Notes: generated from the letters alone by a model not told the origin. A stretch of DNA of 64,000 nt from Enterobacter cancerogenus (GCA_000773965.1 JRUP01000026.1:124001-188000), one strand, 5' to 3'; shown: positions 10,363-19,797, counted from the first letter of the stretch. Numbers and translations: made by a program.

Positions 10363-10426
10363 CGATGCAGTTCTCCGGTAAACGGGCGGTTGCCGTTTTG
10401 CAGCAACCGCCTGACAGGGAAACGCC

Positions 10427-11530
10427 TTACTCGCGTGATTTCCCCTCTTCAATCACTTCTTCGTCGATTTCCTCGACATTGTCGCGGTTGTCGCGCCCGG
10501 AGAGCAGGTTCCAGCAGGCGATAAACAGCGCGGCAATCAACGGGCCGATGACAAAGCCATTGATACCGTAAACTTCCATGCCGCCCAGCGTCGAGATCAG
10601 GATCAAGTAGTCAGGCATTTTGGTGTCTTTTCCGACCAGCAGCGGACGTAAAATGTTGTCTACCAGACCGACGATCACCACAAAGAAGCCGACCAGGAAC
10701 AGACCTTTCCATATCGCGCTGGTGGCGAAGAAGAAGATCGCCGCAGGCACCCAAACGATGGCGGAACCGACCGCCGGGATCAGCGACAGGAACGCCATCA
10801 ACGCACCCCACAGCAAGCTGCCGTCAATGCCAGTGAACCAGAAGGCAAGACCGCCCAACACGCCCTGAACCACCGCGACCACCACCGTGCCTTTTACGGT
10901 AGCGCGTGAGACGGCGGCAAATTTCACCATCAGGTGATGCTTCACGTAGGTAGAGAGCGGCAGTGCTTCCAGTATCAGATTCACCAGCCATGGGCCATCC
11001 TTCAACAGGAAGAACAGCAGATACAGCATCACGCCGAAGCCAACCGTAAAGGTGAACGTTCCTTTACCGATCATGAACACGCTGCCTGCCATGTATTGGC
11101 CGCCTTTGAGGGCGAATTCAGACAGTTTCTGCTGAATCTGGCCAGCATTGTTGAGGTTGTGTTCCGCGAGATAACTCTGCGCCCAGTTCGGTAAGTGCTG
11201 CATTAATTCGGCAAACACCGTCGGGAACTGTGACGAGCTGTTCTGCAGTTTGGTGTACACAGTATTGACTTCAACTACCATCGACGAGGTGATAATCGCT
11301 AATGGCGTGAACACGATCAGGCAGATGATCACCAGAGTGGCAAAGGCAGCGAGCCCGTTACGATCGCCCATTTTGCGGCGCAGCAATGACTTCAGCGGAT
11401 GGAAGATCACCGCCAGAATGGCTGCCCAAAAAATGGCAGAAAAATAAGGTGTCAGCACATCAAAAAAGGCGTAGGTAACTATCGCCAAAATAACAATAAA
11501 GAAGCCGAAGTTAAGTCCTTTAATACGCAT
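10427..11530 (-). CDS. AI-2E family transporter, YdiK-like
   Basis: Inner-membrane permease of 367 residues. It has N-terminal TM pairs, a periplasmic segment (about 70-150), and a C-terminal block containing LSLIPAVGSAIVWVPAA typical of the AI-2E family, ending in an acidic tail. It looks like E. coli YdiK. It is the upstream gene of a tandem pair with the shorter member at 9361-10362, with about 65 bp between them. The two copies are diverged, suggesting an old duplication. Substrate unknown. Confidence 0.83.
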   Translation of the reverse strand: MRIKGLNFGFFIVILAIVTYAFFDVLTPYFSAIFWAAILAVIFHPLKSLLRRKMGDRNGLAAFATLVIICLIVFTPLAIITSSMVVEVNTVYTKLQNSSSQFPTVFAELMQHLPNWAQSYLAEHNLNNAGQIQQKLSEFALKGGQYMAGSVFMIGKGTFTFTVGFGVMLYLLFFLLKDGPWLVNLILEALPLSTYVKHHLMVKFAAVSRATVKGTVVVAVVQGVLGGLAFWFTGIDGSLLWGALMAFLSLIPAVGSAIVWVPAAIFFFATSAIWKGLFLVGFFVVIVGLVDNILRPLLVGKDTKMPDYLILISTLGGMEVYGINGFVIGPLIAALFIACWNLLSGRDNRDNVEEIDEEVIEEGKSRE

Positions 11531-11712
11531 TCAATTGTCTCGTGAGTAAACGTGGCGATTGAACTATAGAACGTGATTAGCGGAATGTAATGCTTTTAGG
11601 CCACGCGTGTGGACATCGGATGTCCCGATTTGTCCTGCAGATGTCTGCAACCGGGCTGGCGCGTTTGGGGTAACACCGTGATGATGGTGAAAAATCTGAC
11701 TGGAGATGAACC

Positions 11713-11952
11713 ATGCTGGAACTGCGTCCCAACTGCGAATGCTGTGATAAAGACTTACCGCCGGACTCACCCGATGCGCGCATCTGCTCGTTCGAATGTA
11801 CCTTTTGTGTCAAGTGTGTGGAAACCACGCTGAATCATCGTTGCCCGAACTGTGAGGGTGAGCTGGTGCGCCGTCCGGTGCGTCCGGCGGCGGCGTTAGC
11901 ACGCCATCCGGCTTCGACCACGCGTCATTTGTCGGCTTCCGCGACACGCTGA
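11713..11952 (+). CDS. DUF1272 small zinc-ribbon-like protein
   Basis: A 79-residue Cys-rich protein starting MLELRPNCECC with a good GGAG ribosome site. Cysteines occur in pairs (CECC, CSFECTFCVKC, CPNCEGEL), as in the DUF1272 family, which is presumed to bind zinc. The last 20 or so residues are Ala/Arg/Thr-rich and probably disordered. The 3' end overlaps the convergent DUF523 gene by 28 bp. Function unknown. Confidence 0.85.
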   Translation: MLELRPNCECCDKDLPPDSPDARICSFECTFCVKCVETTLNHRCPNCEGELVRRPVRPAAALARHPASTTRHLSASATR

Positions 11953-12416
11953 ATGAATTCGTCAAGCTGCGCTTCGTTGAAGACTTCGATGCCGTGCTGG
12001 CGCAGCAGGGCGGCGGCCACCCCACTGCCTGCAATTTTTTCGCCGCTGAAGTGGCCATCATAAATCTGCCGACTGCCACAGGTTGGGCTGCCATCGGTGA
12101 GCAGGGCAAAACGACACTGCGCCTCCTGCGCGGCGCGCAACGCCAGCCAAGCGGCCAGCACATAGTGCTGAGTGACATCATCGCCGTTTGATTCGATAAT
12201 TTTCGCCTCACCCTTGAGAACCTGTTCAGCATTACCTCCACGAATTTCAGCGGGCAATCGCGGGGTGTTCAGCCCTGCCGCTAACTCGGGGCAGTGGATC
12301 ACCAGACGATGTTCGGCGCGCCACCGCGCCAGCGTGCGAGAGATGAGCAACTTATCGCTGACATTATAACGAACCGTCAATCCCATCAGGCAGGCACTGA
12401 CTAATATTCTTTCCAT
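11925..12416 (-). CDS. DUF523 domain protein
   Basis: A 163-residue cytosolic protein of the DUF523 family: N-terminal MERILVSACLMG, central GGNAEQ, and SPTCGSRQIYDG with a conserved Cys. The start at 12416 has a GGATGGAG site. An in-frame upstream ATG at 12539 would add a 41-residue stretch with no family match and lies in an AT-rich leader. Function is not established for the family. Confidence 0.85.
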   Translation of the reverse strand: MERILVSACLMGLTVRYNVSDKLLISRTLARWRAEHRLVIHCPELAAGLNTPRLPAEIRGGNAEQVLKGEAKIIESNGDDVTQHYVLAAWLALRAAQEAQCRFALLTDGSPTCGSRQIYDGHFSGEKIAGSGVAAALLRQHGIEVFNEAQLDEFIQRVAEADK

Positions 12417-13223
12417 GACTCCATCCTTCGGAAATAAATCGCAGCGGTAACGTAATATTCTAACGCTGATATCGAAGTTGAAATAAAAATCCATTAAGCG
12501 AGGTAAAGCCTGCGCTATATTTAGCGCGATATTAATCACGATTGTGAATTAATCGAGGTGCTGCAGGATTCTAACGTATTAATGACGGGTAAATTGATGA
12601 ATAACGCTGAAGTCTGGTTAATGAAAGGGTTTGCCGACGCAGGTTGAAGGGAATGGTATTGATTTAGCAGTGTTTTATCGCCTGGTGGTTGTGTGGTTAT
12701 CGTTGGGGGCAGGTTCGTTTCTATCACCACGACGGTGCGAAATTTATCAAACCGCTATTCTGGTCAGAGCACAGACCTTATTTGCATGACCGAATGGCCG
12801 CGCAGCAGATTATTTTTCTGCGCCATTTTATTTTTACGGTTTTTTCCGAAAAGCAGGGGTTTTTAAAAGAATTTTGCATTTTAAAATGGTATTGTTTGTC
12901 CGCAATGCTAGTGATGTGGCGTTGTGTGCTTCAGTTTTACCCTCATTTTTTAGGGTTTACCCGCTTTATGCAATTTATGGAAATAGCATTCTCCACCCGA
13001 TCCTCGCGATCGGGTTTCTTTCCTCTCCCTCTGTAATTTCAATCCGCTCACTTTAAGACCATATAATGTCAGAAAAGACACAATCGTTAAGAAATCGATA
13101 ATTTGCAGTAATGTATTGTAAGTCTCCGGTTTTTAAGAGTTTTGGAAATCCTCTTTTGCTTGCGATTGGTGAATAGTGTCTCTCGACGGCGCAGTAACTG
13201 CCGTTATCATTGGAGGCAACATC
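12417..13223. other. Long intergenic region with an isolated terminator hairpin
   Basis: About 800 bp without a convincing protein gene. A rho-independent-type hairpin (ACCCGAT with ATCGGGT, 12995-13015, followed by TTCTTTCC) stands about 200 bp before the next start with no coding sequence in front of it. This is the layout of a small RNA gene, but no clear promoter was found. Confidence 0.35.
12995..13023 (+). terminator. Orphan intrinsic terminator
   Basis: A 7-bp perfect stem ACCCGAT/ATCGGGT with a 7-nt loop, followed by a T-rich run on the plus strand. It has no upstream protein gene on this strand and may end a small RNA. Confidence 0.55.
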
Positions 13224-13697
13224 ATGAAAAAAACAACATTAAGTCTTATTGCGTCACTTATTGCATGCAGCACACTGTTCTCTTCCGTCTCCTGGGCAGA
13301 TGGCCCGGGCGACCAGCGCTGGCAGCAGCACGGCGGCGACCAGCATCAGGATCATGGGCGTGGCCCTGACCATGGCGGCGATCGCGGCCCCGATCATGGC
13401 TACAACCATGGCCCGGACCGTGGCCCGGATCATCATGACCGTTATGCCGACCATCGTGGCCCAGATGGACACCATGACGGCGATCACTTCGCCTGGAACG
13501 GCCATGACTTCCGTCGCGGTCACCCGATGCCGCCAGAATTCCGTGGCCCGCACTATCGCGTAGATGACTGGCGTGAACGCCGTTTGCCAGAGCCGCCGCG
13601 CGGAGAGTACTGGTCTTACATTGACGGCAATTATGTCCTGATTGCTGCCGCCACTGGCGTGATCACCTCGCTGCTGCTGAACGGCGCATTTAACTAA
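13224..13697 (+). CDS. RcnB-family periplasmic protein, His/Asp/Gly-rich
   Basis: Secreted protein of 157 residues: signal peptide MKKTTLSLIASLIACSTLFS cut near SWA-DGP, then a low-complexity Gly-Pro-Asp-His-rich region (about 30-95) with repeated GPDH/GPD units likely to bind metal, then a C-terminal RcnB-like domain with YWSYIDGNYVLIAAATG. RcnB (YohN) in E. coli helps nickel and cobalt homeostasis in the periplasm; a metal role here is inference. The start at 13224 is chosen for its GGAGG site and signal peptide. A terminator follows. Confidence 0.82.
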   Translation: MKKTTLSLIASLIACSTLFSSVSWADGPGDQRWQQHGGDQHQDHGRGPDHGGDRGPDHGYNHGPDRGPDHHDRYADHRGPDGHHDGDHFAWNGHDFRRGHPMPPEFRGPHYRVDDWRERRLPEPPRGEYWSYIDGNYVLIAAATGVITSLLLNGAFN

Positions 13698-13704
13698 TCT
13701 CCCC

Positions 13705-13736
13705 CACGGATGGCTACGGCCATCCGTGTTTCTCTC
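13705..13736 (+). terminator. Intrinsic terminator after the RcnB-like gene
   Basis: A 10-bp perfect stem CACGGATGGC/GCCATCCGTG with a 4-nt loop followed by TTTCTCTC, directly after the stop codon. Confidence 0.85.
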
Positions 13737-13805
13737 TGCTTTCTGCCCTCACCAGGTTATTCTCTATGCGACCCTTTTTTCCCTACAACGCGCTAAGGAG
13801 TCATG

Positions 13806-14633
13806 ATGACCGTGGTAAAAATGGTGGCAGTAGACAAGGACGGCACCTTTCTCGACGATAAAAAGCAGTACAACCGGGCTCGTTTTCAGGCTTGTTATGA
13901 AGAGATGAAACGGCGCGGCATCAAATTTGTGGTCGCCAGTGGCAATCAATATTACCAACTCAAATCCTTCTTCCCCGATATCTCCAGCGAAATTGCCTTC
14001 GTCGCCGAAAACGGTGCATGGATCATCGATCGCGATGAAGAGCTGTTCTGCGGCGCATTCAGCCGTGACGATATCGATGCGGTACTCGACACCCTGCACA
14101 ACGGGCACTACCCGGAACTGCGTTATATCCTCTGCGGACGTGAAAGTGCTTACTACTTCGAAGGTCTCGACGAGAGCTGGCTGGTGAAGATGCGCCACTA
14201 CTGCCATCGTCTGAAGCCGATTCGCAGCCTCGATGAGGTCGCGGATGACAAACTCTTCAAGTTCGCCCTCAATCTTTCCGATGATTATGTTGAACCGTTA
14301 ATGGCCGATATCGAACGCCTGCATCAGGGTTCGGCCGCAGCGACCTCCAGCGGCCACGGCTCAGTGGATCTGATTGTGCCAGGCAATCACAAAGGCCATG
14401 GGCTCGATCTGCTCGGCAAACGCTGGGGCATCGATCGCAGCGAGATTTTGGTGTTTGGCGATGGCGGTAACGATCTGGAGATGTTGCAGCAATCGGGCTT
14501 TAGCTTCGCCATGGCGAATGCACCGCAAAAAGTGAAAGATGCCGCACGCTATGAAGCGCCCAGCAACAATGAAGAGGGCGTGCTGCAGGTGATTGAACAG
14601 ATGCTGGCGGGCAAAGCGCCGTTTGCAAGCTGA
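13806..14633 (+). CDS. HAD-IIB (Cof-type) sugar phosphatase, YbiV-like
   Basis: Cytosolic HAD-superfamily phosphatase of about 275 residues. HAD motif I is AVDKDGTFLDD, motif II is in VVASGNQ, and motifs III/IV are the Lys region NHKGHG and FGDGGNDLEML. The C2B cap lies between. Overall closest in memory to E. coli YbiV/SupH, which hydrolyses sugar phosphates. Two adjacent ATGs exist; the second is preferred because the AAGGAG site ends only 2 nt before the first. It is a single-gene unit, and the actual substrate is not predictable. Confidence 0.85.
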   Translation: MTVVKMVAVDKDGTFLDDKKQYNRARFQACYEEMKRRGIKFVVASGNQYYQLKSFFPDISSEIAFVAENGAWIIDRDEELFCGAFSRDDIDAVLDTLHNGHYPELRYILCGRESAYYFEGLDESWLVKMRHYCHRLKPIRSLDEVADDKLFKFALNLSDDYVEPLMADIERLHQGSAAATSSGHGSVDLIVPGNHKGHGLDLLGKRWGIDRSEILVFGDGGNDLEMLQQSGFSFAMANAPQKVKDAARYEAPSNNEEGVLQVIEQMLAGKAPFAS

Positions 14634-14792
14634 TCGTCATCCAACACTTAATTCATTGTTTGCTTTGCCGATGCGCGGGGCGTATGCAGGCGCGGCGAGA
14701 TGAAGCGGCGCGACATTGCGCTGTAAAGTGGCGGGAAAGTCATGCTGTGCGGGCGTGCTTTGGCGCGCCCGTACCGTCTAATTCAACCGATG

Positions 14793-15944
14793 TTATGCAA
14801 CGTGCCAGGCCGCAGTAATCATCTCGGTGAGGGTGGGGGCATCGTAACTGACCCAGCCGTTTTTACTGTTGGCGCGCGCGACAATCCAGTCAACGTCGGT
14901 GGCGCTCAAGGTCGGCCCATCCTGCCAGAACGGCACAATCGCATGCTGCTGCAACCAGGCTTTGAGCGCCAGCGCGGGCGGCGCCGGATCGTCCGGTAAC
15001 AGTGCTTGCCCCAACTGTGTCATCAAACGCTTCTGTTCGGCGTGTTCGGTTTCCGCCAGCACATCGAGGAATGGGAACAGCAAACGTCCACACACTTCTC
15101 CGTGATGGAAAGGTTTGATGGCGCCCAGCTCACCGGCAATCCCATGAATCACGCCCAATCCCGCACTGCTCAGGCAGACACCGCCCAGCCAGGAAGCCAT
15201 CATCATCGCTTCTCGCGCTTCATCACCTTGTGCATCGTCACGATTCAGGTTGGGCCACGCCTGAAAGAACAGCCGCAGCCCATTCAGCGCCGTTTGTTGG
15301 GTAAACAGATTGCCTTTGCGCGACAGATACGCTTCAAACAGATGGGTAAAGGCATCAATGGCGCAGGTGGCCAGTACGCTATCTGGTGTGCCCTTGAGCA
15401 AATCGGCATCCAGAATTGCCACCCGTGGCACAAACACCGGATGGCGCAACGAGGCTTTCACCTGAATATGCTGCTGATCGGTCACCACGGCGTTTTGCGT
15501 CGCCTCACTGCCCGTTCCCGCTGTGGTGGGAATGGCGATCAGCGGCAGAGTGATCGCCTGAACCGGCGTATCACCCACTTTCTCCAGGTAACGTGCGGTA
15601 TTCAGCGGATGCTGCATCATGGCGCTAAAAGCTTTAGCGGCATCCAGCACGCTGCCGCCGCCGATCGCCACTACGCGATCCACATGGCCGCGCCAGCGAT
15701 TCACCCAGGCATCAATTTCATCGGGCGAGGCTTCATGGCTGACAATTTCATAGCCAAGAATCTGGTCATTGAGTGCCGCGCCCAGTCTTTGCCAGGCGGG
15801 ACCGTTGAGGAAAGAGCGGCCACAAAACAGCAACGTCGGTTGGGGATGGGCAGCCAGCAGCGGCAATAATCGGTCAATGCTGCCACGTCCAAACAGGGTT
15901 TGTTGATTACTGTACAACTCGATCAGATTCTCACTCACCTGCAT
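14793..15944 (-). CDS. Iron-containing alcohol dehydrogenase
   Basis: Group III (Fe/Zn-dependent) NAD(P)H-linked alcohol dehydrogenase of 383 residues. The N-terminal dinucleotide domain has GGGSVLDAAKAF near 95-106 and the TTAGTGSEAT signature. The metal-binding half carries Asp and His ligands in DADLL, CAIDAFTHLFEAY, GVIHGIAGELG and PFHHGEVCG. All ligands appear present. It is divergent from gntT, with GntR operators in between but nearer to gntT. The physiological substrate is unknown; it may reduce an aldehyde. Confidence 0.87.
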   Translation of the reverse strand: MQVSENLIELYSNQQTLFGRGSIDRLLPLLAAHPQPTLLFCGRSFLNGPAWQRLGAALNDQILGYEIVSHEASPDEIDAWVNRWRGHVDRVVAIGGGSVLDAAKAFSAMMQHPLNTARYLEKVGDTPVQAITLPLIAIPTTAGTGSEATQNAVVTDQQHIQVKASLRHPVFVPRVAILDADLLKGTPDSVLATCAIDAFTHLFEAYLSRKGNLFTQQTALNGLRLFFQAWPNLNRDDAQGDEAREAMMMASWLGGVCLSSAGLGVIHGIAGELGAIKPFHHGEVCGRLLFPFLDVLAETEHAEQKRLMTQLGQALLPDDPAPPALALKAWLQQHAIVPFWQDGPTLSATDVDWIVARANSKNGWVSYDAPTLTEMITAAWHVA

Positions 15945-16089
15945 ATCCTTTTTTTGAAGGGCATAAAGACCTTAGTGTAACCAAAACCCGTAACGCCTCC
16001 GCTGCAAACATTCTGATAACTGCCTGGCAAAAAGTTGATCACCTTCGCAAAACAGAAATTCCCCCTGCGCGGCTGATGCTTTGTGCGCA

Positions 16090-16119
16090 ATGTTACCCTT
16101 AACATGATACCCGTAACAT
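16090..16119 (+). promoter_or_regulatory. Two overlapping GntR operators upstream of gntT
   Basis: Two near-palindromes overlap by 2 bp: ATGTTACCCTTAACAT (16090-16105) and ATGATACCCGTAACAT (16104-16119). Both match the known enterobacterial GntR operator consensus ATGTTACCSGTAACAT at all but one or two positions. They lie about 110 bp before the gntT start, so repression by GntR relieved by gluconate is expected. Confidence 0.8.
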
Positions 16120-16230
16120 TGTGCGGCAGACCGCATGCCTCTCAGCGATGTCACCGAATCGACTGTCCTTTGGGATCAACAAAACAAACCGCTGCCGACA
16201 TGCTGTCGTGCGCAAAAGTGGAGAAAAATT

Positions 16231-17550
16231 ATGCCATTACTCTATGTGGCGATTGGCGTAGCCTTACTGCTGCTGTTAATGATTCGCTTCAAGCTGAACG
16301 GATTTATTGCGCTGATACTGGTCGCGCTGGCGGTGGGCATGATGCAGGGAATGCCCGTCAACAAAGTGATTGGATCGATCAAAACCGGCGTGGGCGGCAC
16401 ACTTGGTAGTCTGGCGCTGATCATGGGCTTTGGCGCGATGCTGGGAAAACTGCTGGCTGACTGCGGCGGTGCCCAGCGTATTGCCACCACGCTGATTGCT
16501 AAATTTGGTCAAAAACACATTCAGTGGGCGCTGGTCTTAACCGGCTTCACGGTGGGCTTCGCGCTGTTCTATGAAGTGGGCTTTGTGTTGATGCTGCCGC
16601 TGGTGTTCAGCATTGCGGCGTCGGCGCGTGTGCCGCTGTTGTATGTCGGCGTGCCGATGGCTGCGGCATTGTCGGTGACGCACGGTTTTCTGCCTCCGCA
16701 TCCGGGCCCAACGGCGATTGCGACGTTGTTCAACGCCGATATGGGTAAAACGCTGCTGTATGGCACCCTGCTGGGGATTCCTACCGTGATCCTCGCCGGT
16801 CCGGTGTATGCGCGCTTCCTGAAGGGCATCGACAAACCGATTCCTGAAGGCTTGTGGAACCCGAAAACCTTTACTGAAGCGGAAATGCCAGGTTTTGGCG
16901 TCAGCGTCTGGACGGCGTTAGTGCCGGTAGTGCTGATGGCGTTGCGTGCCGTGGCGGAGATGGTATTGCCGAAGGGGCATCTGTTGTTGCCGTATGCGGA
17001 GTTCTTTGGTGACCCGATTATGGCAACGCTGATTGCGGTACTGATTGCCATCTTCACCTTTGGTCTGAACCGTGGACGTAGCATGGATGAAGTGATGGGC
17101 ACCATCACCGACTCGATCAAAATCATCGCCATGATGCTGTTGATCATTGGCGGCGGCGGGGCGTTCAAGCAGGTGCTGGTGGACAGCGGCGTCGACAACT
17201 ATATCGCAGACATGATGAAAGGATCGTCGCTCTCTCCGCTGCTGATGTGCTGGACAGTGGCAGCGATGCTGCGTATCGCGCTGGGATCGGCCACGGTAGC
17301 GGCGATCACCACCGCCGGGATCGTCACGCCGATTATCGCGGTGACCCATGCCGATCCGGCATTGATGGTGCTGGCGGTAGGTTCGGGCAGTGTGATCGCC
17401 TCACACGTCAACGATCCGGGCTTCTGGCTGTTTAAGGGCTACTTCAACCTGAGCGTGGTAGAGACCCTGAAAACCTGGACGGTGATGGAGACGCTGATCT
17501 CGATTCTCGGCCTGGCCGGTGTGCTGGCACTCAACGCCATCATTCACTGA
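16231..17550 (+). CDS. gntT: High-affinity gluconate:H+ symporter GntT
   Basis: Inner-membrane GntP-family permease of 439 residues with about 12 hydrophobic helices. It is nearly the same length as E. coli GntT and shares its long diagnostic stretches (GFGAMLGKLLADCGG, THGFLPPHPGPTAIA, MMLLIIGGGGAFKQVLVDSG, VNDPGFWLFK). The start at 16231 (MPLLYVAIG) follows GTGGAG. An in-frame ATG 96 bp upstream would add a polar tail absent from the family. It is monocistronic, with a hairpin after the stop. Control by GntR is supported by the paired operators upstream. Confidence 0.95.
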   Translation: MPLLYVAIGVALLLLLMIRFKLNGFIALILVALAVGMMQGMPVNKVIGSIKTGVGGTLGSLALIMGFGAMLGKLLADCGGAQRIATTLIAKFGQKHIQWALVLTGFTVGFALFYEVGFVLMLPLVFSIAASARVPLLYVGVPMAAALSVTHGFLPPHPGPTAIATLFNADMGKTLLYGTLLGIPTVILAGPVYARFLKGIDKPIPEGLWNPKTFTEAEMPGFGVSVWTALVPVVLMALRAVAEMVLPKGHLLLPYAEFFGDPIMATLIAVLIAIFTFGLNRGRSMDEVMGTITDSIKIIAMMLLIIGGGGAFKQVLVDSGVDNYIADMMKGSSLSPLLMCWTVAAMLRIALGSATVAAITTAGIVTPIIAVTHADPALMVLAVGSGSVIASHVNDPGFWLFKGYFNLSVVETLKTWTVMETLISILGLAGVLALNAIIH

Positions 17551-17557
17551 TGCAATC

Positions 17558-17580
17558 GGCTGCACAAGGATGTGCAGCCA
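17558..17580. terminator. Hairpin between convergent gntT and YfiH-like genes
   Basis: An 8-bp perfect stem GGCTGCAC/GTGCAGCC with a 6-nt loop in the 30-bp gap between convergent genes. No strong U tract on either side, so probably a weak or factor-dependent end. Confidence 0.5.
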
Positions 17581-17581
17581 C

Positions 17582-18292
17582 TCAGTCGCGACGACGAATC
17601 CACGAAAATCGCGATTGATAGCCGCTGTCAAAATGGGTGTTGTAGCGATAGCTCGATCCCGACTCCGCCATGCAATAAGTGCAGACGTTCAGCACCTCGA
17701 TCTGTTCGGCAGGAATGCCGCGCTGTAACAGCAATCCTCGCGCCAGATGCGGCAAATCAAACCACACGCCCTGATGATGCGCCCGCGCCTGCGGACGGAT
17801 CGCTGCGCTATTGTGCGGTTGCTCGCTCGCCCACTGCAGCGCAGGCAAATCTGCGCGTTCTTGCATCTGCGCCACCAAATCTTTGCCCAGCTCATAACAG
17901 CACGGACCAATGGCCGGGCCGATGGCGACATGCAGCGTTTCAGTGCGGGCGCCTCGTTTGAGCAAGCCGTCAATGGCACTGTTCAGCACTCCACTCAGCG
18001 TGCCTTTCAATCCGGCGTGCACTGCCGCCACCTGATGCTGCTCGCTATCAGCGAACAGTACCGGCAAACAGTCAGCGGTATACACCGCCACCGGCAGCTG
18101 GTTTTCCCCAATCACGCCATCGGATTCGCAGCTTTTTGGCGGCAGGTTTTGGGTTGCCAGTACCACCTGGGCGCTATGGCGCTGCTGGCCATAGGCGGCA
18201 TCCGTGGGCACCGGTTGGCCTGCAGGCTGGAAGGCATAATCAAGCCACGACAGGGCATCAAGCAAGGTTGAACGCGGTCCGGGATGTGACAT
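17582..18292 (-). CDS. YfiH/laccase-domain (Cu-oxidase_4) family protein
   Basis: A 236-residue cytosolic member of the YfiH/YlmD family, whose members act as purine nucleoside phosphorylases/adenosine deaminases and were first described as polyphenol oxidases. Conserved metal ligands are visible: YTADCLPVLF, AAVHAGLKGT, AIGPAIGPCCYELG and the late NVCTYC segment (canonical family sequences have similar His-Cys-His ligands). The start MSHPGPRSTLL is preceded by AGGAG. E. coli yfiH is at clpB, not here, so this may be a second paralogue. That cannot be tested in this window. Confidence 0.82.
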   Translation of the reverse strand: MSHPGPRSTLLDALSWLDYAFQPAGQPVPTDAAYGQQRHSAQVVLATQNLPPKSCESDGVIGENQLPVAVYTADCLPVLFADSEQHQVAAVHAGLKGTLSGVLNSAIDGLLKRGARTETLHVAIGPAIGPCCYELGKDLVAQMQERADLPALQWASEQPHNSAAIRPQARAHHQGVWFDLPHLARGLLLQRGIPAEQIEVLNVCTYCMAESGSSYRYNTHFDSGYQSRFSWIRRRD

Positions 18293-18401
18293 AAGTGTCT
18301 CCTTTGACAGGGCGGCAGCTTTCTTCTGCCCACAGCTTACGTTAACTGCTACATTTTTAAAGCTTTACACAAACTGACCATAATCACTTAAGGATGATCT
18401 G

Positions 18402-19211
18402 ATGAAAAACACCTCTTTGCTGGCGGCGTCCGGCATTCTTGCGCTGCTGCTGACCGGGTGCGCGCAACCGGCCAAACAGCAGGCACAGCAGCAGCTCGGC
18501 CAGCAATCGGTATTGGCAGTGAACTGGTTCCAGCAGTCCGGTGAGTATCAGGCATTAAGCTGGCAGGCATTTAACACTGCGCGCATGGCGTTTGATGCTG
18601 CGCCATCGCTGGCGGGCAAGCCGAAAGCGGTGATCGTCGATCTCGATGAAACCATGATCGATAACAGTGCCTATAGCGCATGGCAGGCAAAAAACGGCCA
18701 GCCGTTCTCTGGCAAAACGTGGTCAGCCTGGACTCAGGCGCGTCAGGCCACCGCCGTGCCGGGCGCCGTGGAGTTCGCCAACTACGTCAACAGCCACGGC
18801 GGCACCCTGTTCTACGTCTCGAACCGCGACCAGAAGGATTACGCCGCCACGGTGGACAACCTTAACAAGCTGGGCTTCAGCGGCGTGAGCGATAAAACTG
18901 TGCGTCTCAGCACCGGGAACTCCAATAAACAGGAGCGCTTCGATGCGATTAAAAACGCCGGATATAACGTGGTGTTGTACGTGGGCGATAACCTGAATGA
19001 CTTTGGTGGCGCGACCTGGCATCAGGGTAATGCACAGCGTCAGCAGTTCGTTAACCTCAATCATCAGCACTTTGGTACGCAATTTATCGTGCTGCCTAAT
19101 CCGCTGTACGGCGATTGGGAAAGCGGCATGGCGGAGAACTACAACAAACTGACGCCGGAACAGCAGCTGCAGGTACGTGAAGCGCGTATGAAAGCGTGGA
19201 ACGGTAAATAA
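18402..19211 (+). CDS. 5'-nucleotidase, lipoprotein e(P4) family
   Basis: Outer-membrane or periplasm-facing lipoprotein acid phosphatase (269 residues). The signal peptide ends in lipobox LLTGC (Cys about 21). The HAD class C phosphatase motif DLDETMIDNS and later YVSNRDQ, and the GDNLNDF acidic motif, are all present. In Haemophilus e(P4) dephosphorylates NMN and other 5'-nucleotides, supporting NAD precursor uptake; the same activity is inferred here. The gene stands alone with an AAGGATG site and a hairpin after its stop. Confidence 0.88.
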   Translation: MKNTSLLAASGILALLLTGCAQPAKQQAQQQLGQQSVLAVNWFQQSGEYQALSWQAFNTARMAFDAAPSLAGKPKAVIVDLDETMIDNSAYSAWQAKNGQPFSGKTWSAWTQARQATAVPGAVEFANYVNSHGGTLFYVSNRDQKDYAATVDNLNKLGFSGVSDKTVRLSTGNSNKQERFDAIKNAGYNVVLYVGDNLNDFGGATWHQGNAQRQQFVNLNHQHFGTQFIVLPNPLYGDWESGMAENYNKLTPEQQLQVREARMKAWNGK

Positions 19212-19797
19212 TTCGTCAAGCGAATTAGCGCCTGTTGCGGCAGGCGCGGTGATTTTAATTCAGGGCCAGTCATATTTACTTTTCATCGTCATTATTATTC
19301 TCCTTATTATTTTCCTGATCTCTTGCTTAATTACAGGCAAGTGATTGGCGGAAAATATCGCTATTCTGCTATTTACCCAGTGAATGACTCCAATCATAAA
19401 TTTTATAATTAAGATTTTTCTCAACTCAAATCATTCAATTCACCATACTAGTGCAAAGGCATGAAAAGACTGCGTGTATATTTTTGTCGATTCATTCCAG
19501 ATGCATAATTTAATATTCAAATTAATTGCATGATTTACATAGCAAATATTGTTTTTTAATCAATTCTCTCGGCTTGCATTAAATTACTTTTAATCGACAC
19601 TTCCTGACGTTTATTTTACAGGGAGTTCGATTTTGTTGTGTACGGAAATATTGATTGTGCAACCACAAGCATTAGTAGCTATAAACAATTTATGTGAGGA
19701 AGCTCTGCTTTCATCCTCCATCGATCGTCTTAGCGGCGTTTAAAACCCTGTGACTTAGCCTGAAATCGATATTTCTGGACGTAGAGAGAAGATAATT
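19212..19797. other. AT-rich intergenic region
   Basis: About 585 bp without a supported gene. It opens with a GCGCCTG/CAGGCGC hairpin (19228-19247) followed by TGATTTT, a plausible terminator for the lipoprotein phosphatase. The remainder is AT-rich and presumably carries the promoter of the carbonic anhydrase operon; no operator was recognised. Confidence 0.45.

Noticed and set aside
13254..13553. Minus-strand frame of 99 aa opposite the RcnB-like gene
   Set aside because: It is the mirror of the His/Asp repeats (a Met/Val/Ala-rich shadow) and has no start signal.
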